From: Shimia sediminis
GTDB lineage: Bacteria > Pseudomonadota > Alphaproteobacteria > Rhodobacterales > Rhodobacteraceae
DNA length: 64,000 nt
Reading direction: 5' to 3'
Assembly: GCF_003990645.1 (NCBI RefSeq)
Contig: NZ_RYZK01000002.1
Coordinates: 620,001 to 684,000, forward strand
Of this stretch, positions 62,566-64,000 are shown one piece after another. Position 1 is the stretch's first letter. Each line of letters begins with the position of its first letter. Position numbers and translations under genes: made by a program. Under the pieces are notes generated by a model. That model was not told the DNA's origin, made no database searches, and was given only the letters and a program-made list of their open reading frames with translations.

Positions 62566-62999
62566 CGCAGGATCATTTCGGCAAAGTGCCGATCCCCCTC
62601 ATTCGCAAGCAAGGGTAACGCCTGCTCCGGGTCCATCCAATGCGCCGTATGGCCCGGTTCAGTTGGCAGCCCCAGCCGATGGGTAGGGCGCGCCATATAG
62701 ATCGTGCACAGTTTCTCCGCCCAGATTTCATACTCCGGCATGTACACAAACCGCCGAAATGCACCCAATCGCAATGGCTTTGAGATGCGCCAGCCTGTTT
62801 CTTCATAGACTTCCCGATGCAACGCCATGACAGGCGACTCGCCGGGATCTATCCCCCCTCCGGGCAATTGAAACTCATAGTCCGGTTCAGCTTGGAAAGT
62901 GACCAACATCTGATCGCCACGCAACAACACAGCATAGGCGCCGGGACGCATCCTGTATTTCACATCGCGCCGTGGTGGTTCGCCAAATCTGCGGATCAT
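62562..62999 (-). CDS. Nudix hydrolase
   Basis: A 145-residue pyrophosphohydrolase. The Nudix box G-x5-E-x7-REUxEExGU is complete (GGIDPGESPVMALHREVYEETGW, about residues 48-70), so the metal-binding glutamates are present. The rest is short, without extra domain, and the substrate (a nucleoside diphosphate derivative) cannot be told. Its 3' end overlaps the end of the phosphatase gene by four bases on the opposite strand. Confidence 0.88.
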   Translation of the reverse strand: MIRRFGEPPRRDVKYRMRPGAYAVLLRGDQMLVTFQAEPDYEFQLPGGGIDPGESPVMALHREVYEETGWRISKPLRLGAFRRFVYMPEYEIWAEKLCTIYMARPTHRLGLPTEPGHTAHWMDPEQALPLLANEGDRHFAEMILR

Positions 63000-63077
63000 G
63001 GCCCCTGCCCCTTTTTGTTCGACTTGCCGCCCTTATATAGTCGCGGTATGGCAAGGAAAGCCTATAGGAAACGCTCC

Positions 63078-64000
63078 ATGACACTTGGTAACAAAATTGC
63101 CTGGGACGACACTGTTTTGCCGTTCCAACTGGACAATTCGGATATTCGCGGTCGCGTGGCGCGCCTCGACGGTGTGCTCGATGGCGTGCTGAAACAGCAC
63201 AACTATCCTCCCGCGGTCGAAGCGCTGGTCGCCGAGATGACGCTTTTGACGGCGCTGATCGGTCAGACAATCAAGCTTCGGTGGAAGCTCTCGTTGCAGG
63301 TTCAGTCCAACGGGCCCGTACGCATGATCGCGACAGACTATTATGGTCCCTCGGAAGACGGTGAACCCGCGCGCATCCGCGCCTATGCCAGCTTTGATGG
63401 TGACCGCATTACGGATGGTGAGCCCTTTGACCAGATCGGCAACGGGTACTTCGCCGTACTGATCGACCAGGGTAAGGGCATGGAGCCTTACCAAGGCATC
63501 AGCGGGCTGACAGGCGGCTCGCTCAAGGCAAGTGCCGAGGCCTACTTTGCTCAGTCCGAGCAGCTGGCCACGCGATTTGCCCTGCGCTTTGGCAAATCTA
63601 TCGAACCCGGTGTGCCTGAACACTGGCGCGCCGGTGGCATTATGCTGCAGCACATGCCCAAAGCCTCTCCGCATGTGTCCGGCGAGGGCGGCAGCGGCGA
63701 AGGGGGCCTGCTGCTGGCTCAGGATGTGCTGAACGAAGATGACAGCGAGAACTGGAACCGCGCCAACATCCTGTTGGACAGCGTGGAAGATCTCGAGATG
63801 ATCGGGCCATCCGTTTCGCCCGCTGATCTCCTCATACGCCTGTTCCACGAAGAGGCACCGCGGGTCTATGACGCCCAACCCGTCAAATTCGGATGCTCCT
63901 GTTCCGAAGATCGTGTGCGCCAGTCGCTCTCGATCTACTCAGCCAAGGACATCGAAAAAATGACCACGCCCGAGGGCCGCGTGACCGCCGATTGCCAGTT
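63078..64000 (+). CDS. hslO: Redox-regulated chaperone Hsp33, 5' part
   Basis: The frame runs from ATG 63078 to the right edge, so 307 residues are seen and the C-terminus is cut. MTLGNKIAWDDTVLPFQLDNSDIRGRVARLDGVL and GISGLTGGSLKASAEAYFAQSEQLATRFAL are Hsp33 sequence. The zinc-binding redox switch begins with FGCSCSEDRV and TADC; three of the four cysteines fall inside the window. An in-frame ATG ten codons upstream would add a basic leader and is less likely. Divergent from the Nudix gene. Holdase active under oxidative stress. Confidence 0.93.
   Translation, partial: MTLGNKIAWDDTVLPFQLDNSDIRGRVARLDGVLDGVLKQHNYPPAVEALVAEMTLLTALIGQTIKLRWKLSLQVQSNGPVRMIATDYYGPSEDGEPARIRAYASFDGDRITDGEPFDQIGNGYFAVLIDQGKGMEPYQGISGLTGGSLKASAEAYFAQSEQLATRFALRFGKSIEPGVPEHWRAGGIMLQHMPKASPHVSGEGGSGEGGLLLAQDVLNEDDSENWNRANILLDSVEDLEMIGPSVSPADLLIRLFHEEAPRVYDAQPVKFGCSCSEDRVRQSLSIYSAKDIEKMTTPEGRVTADCQ

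Overview
The window is chromosomal DNA from an alphaproteobacterium, most likely a marine member of the Roseobacter group (Rhodobacteraceae). This is judged from protein character: the FlaF/FlbT/flagellin set, a MotE-type motor protein, monomeric NADP isocitrate dehydrogenase, a TamA/TamB pair, and putative CtrA boxes in front of flagellar operons. I could not run a database search, so genus is not assigned. No rRNA operon, insertion sequence, prophage or CRISPR array is visible.

Layout. Bases 1-5.8 kb hold housekeeping genes: the end of a DUF2064 protein, RNase R, a glutathione S-transferase-like protein divergent from a WYL-domain regulator, and a secreted lytic transglycosylase ending in a strong terminator. 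Bases 5.8-14.3 kb form a polyamine uptake and catabolism island: class III aminotransferase, GntR/FCD regulator, PotFGHI-type ABC transporter, FAD-dependent amine oxidoreductase and a small-molecule kinase. A shared motif, TGATCAAATT, lies on both sides of the regulator gene and is the probable operator.

Bases 14.3-45.5 kb are a nearly complete flagellar locus in several transcription units: flgD and fliK; flgJ-like and flgN; fliC, flaF, flbT and a DUF1217 gene; fliI; flgB-flgC-fliE-fliQ-flgF-flgG-flgA-flgH and a FliL paralogue; a ten-gene leftward unit from fliL through a DUF6468-like protein, motE-like, motA, a 735-residue periplasmic protein, a lytic transglycosylase, flhA, fliR and flhB to a FliJ candidate; the divergent fliF-fliH-fliN-fliP; and the leftward flgE-flgK-flgL-flgI with motB upstream. 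fliG, fliM, fliD, fliS and chemotaxis genes are not in the window. CTAA-N7-TTAA boxes before fliL/fliF and flgE, plus weaker ones elsewhere, suggest CtrA control.

Bases 45.5-54 kb carry envelope and central metabolism genes: an acyltransferase, TamA, TamB, a bidirectional terminator and isocitrate dehydrogenase. Bases 54-56 kb hold an XRE-type regulator, a gene-poor stretch with a 16-bp perfect inverted repeat, tRNA-Thr(CGT) and tRNA-Lys(TTT). Bases 56-64 kb hold a secreted ClpP-like protein with two PAN-like cysteine modules, dapF, mtaB, a membrane protein, a divergent Hpt protein and response-regulator phosphatase with a CtrA-like box between them, a Nudix hydrolase, and the start of Hsp33, which runs off the right edge.

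Most promising for new biology: the 735-residue periplasmic protein between motA and the transglycosylase gene, the ClpP-like/PAN protein, the structured flagellin leader beside flaF/flbT, the CtrA-boxed Hpt/phosphatase pair, and the inverted-repeat element near 55.3 kb.
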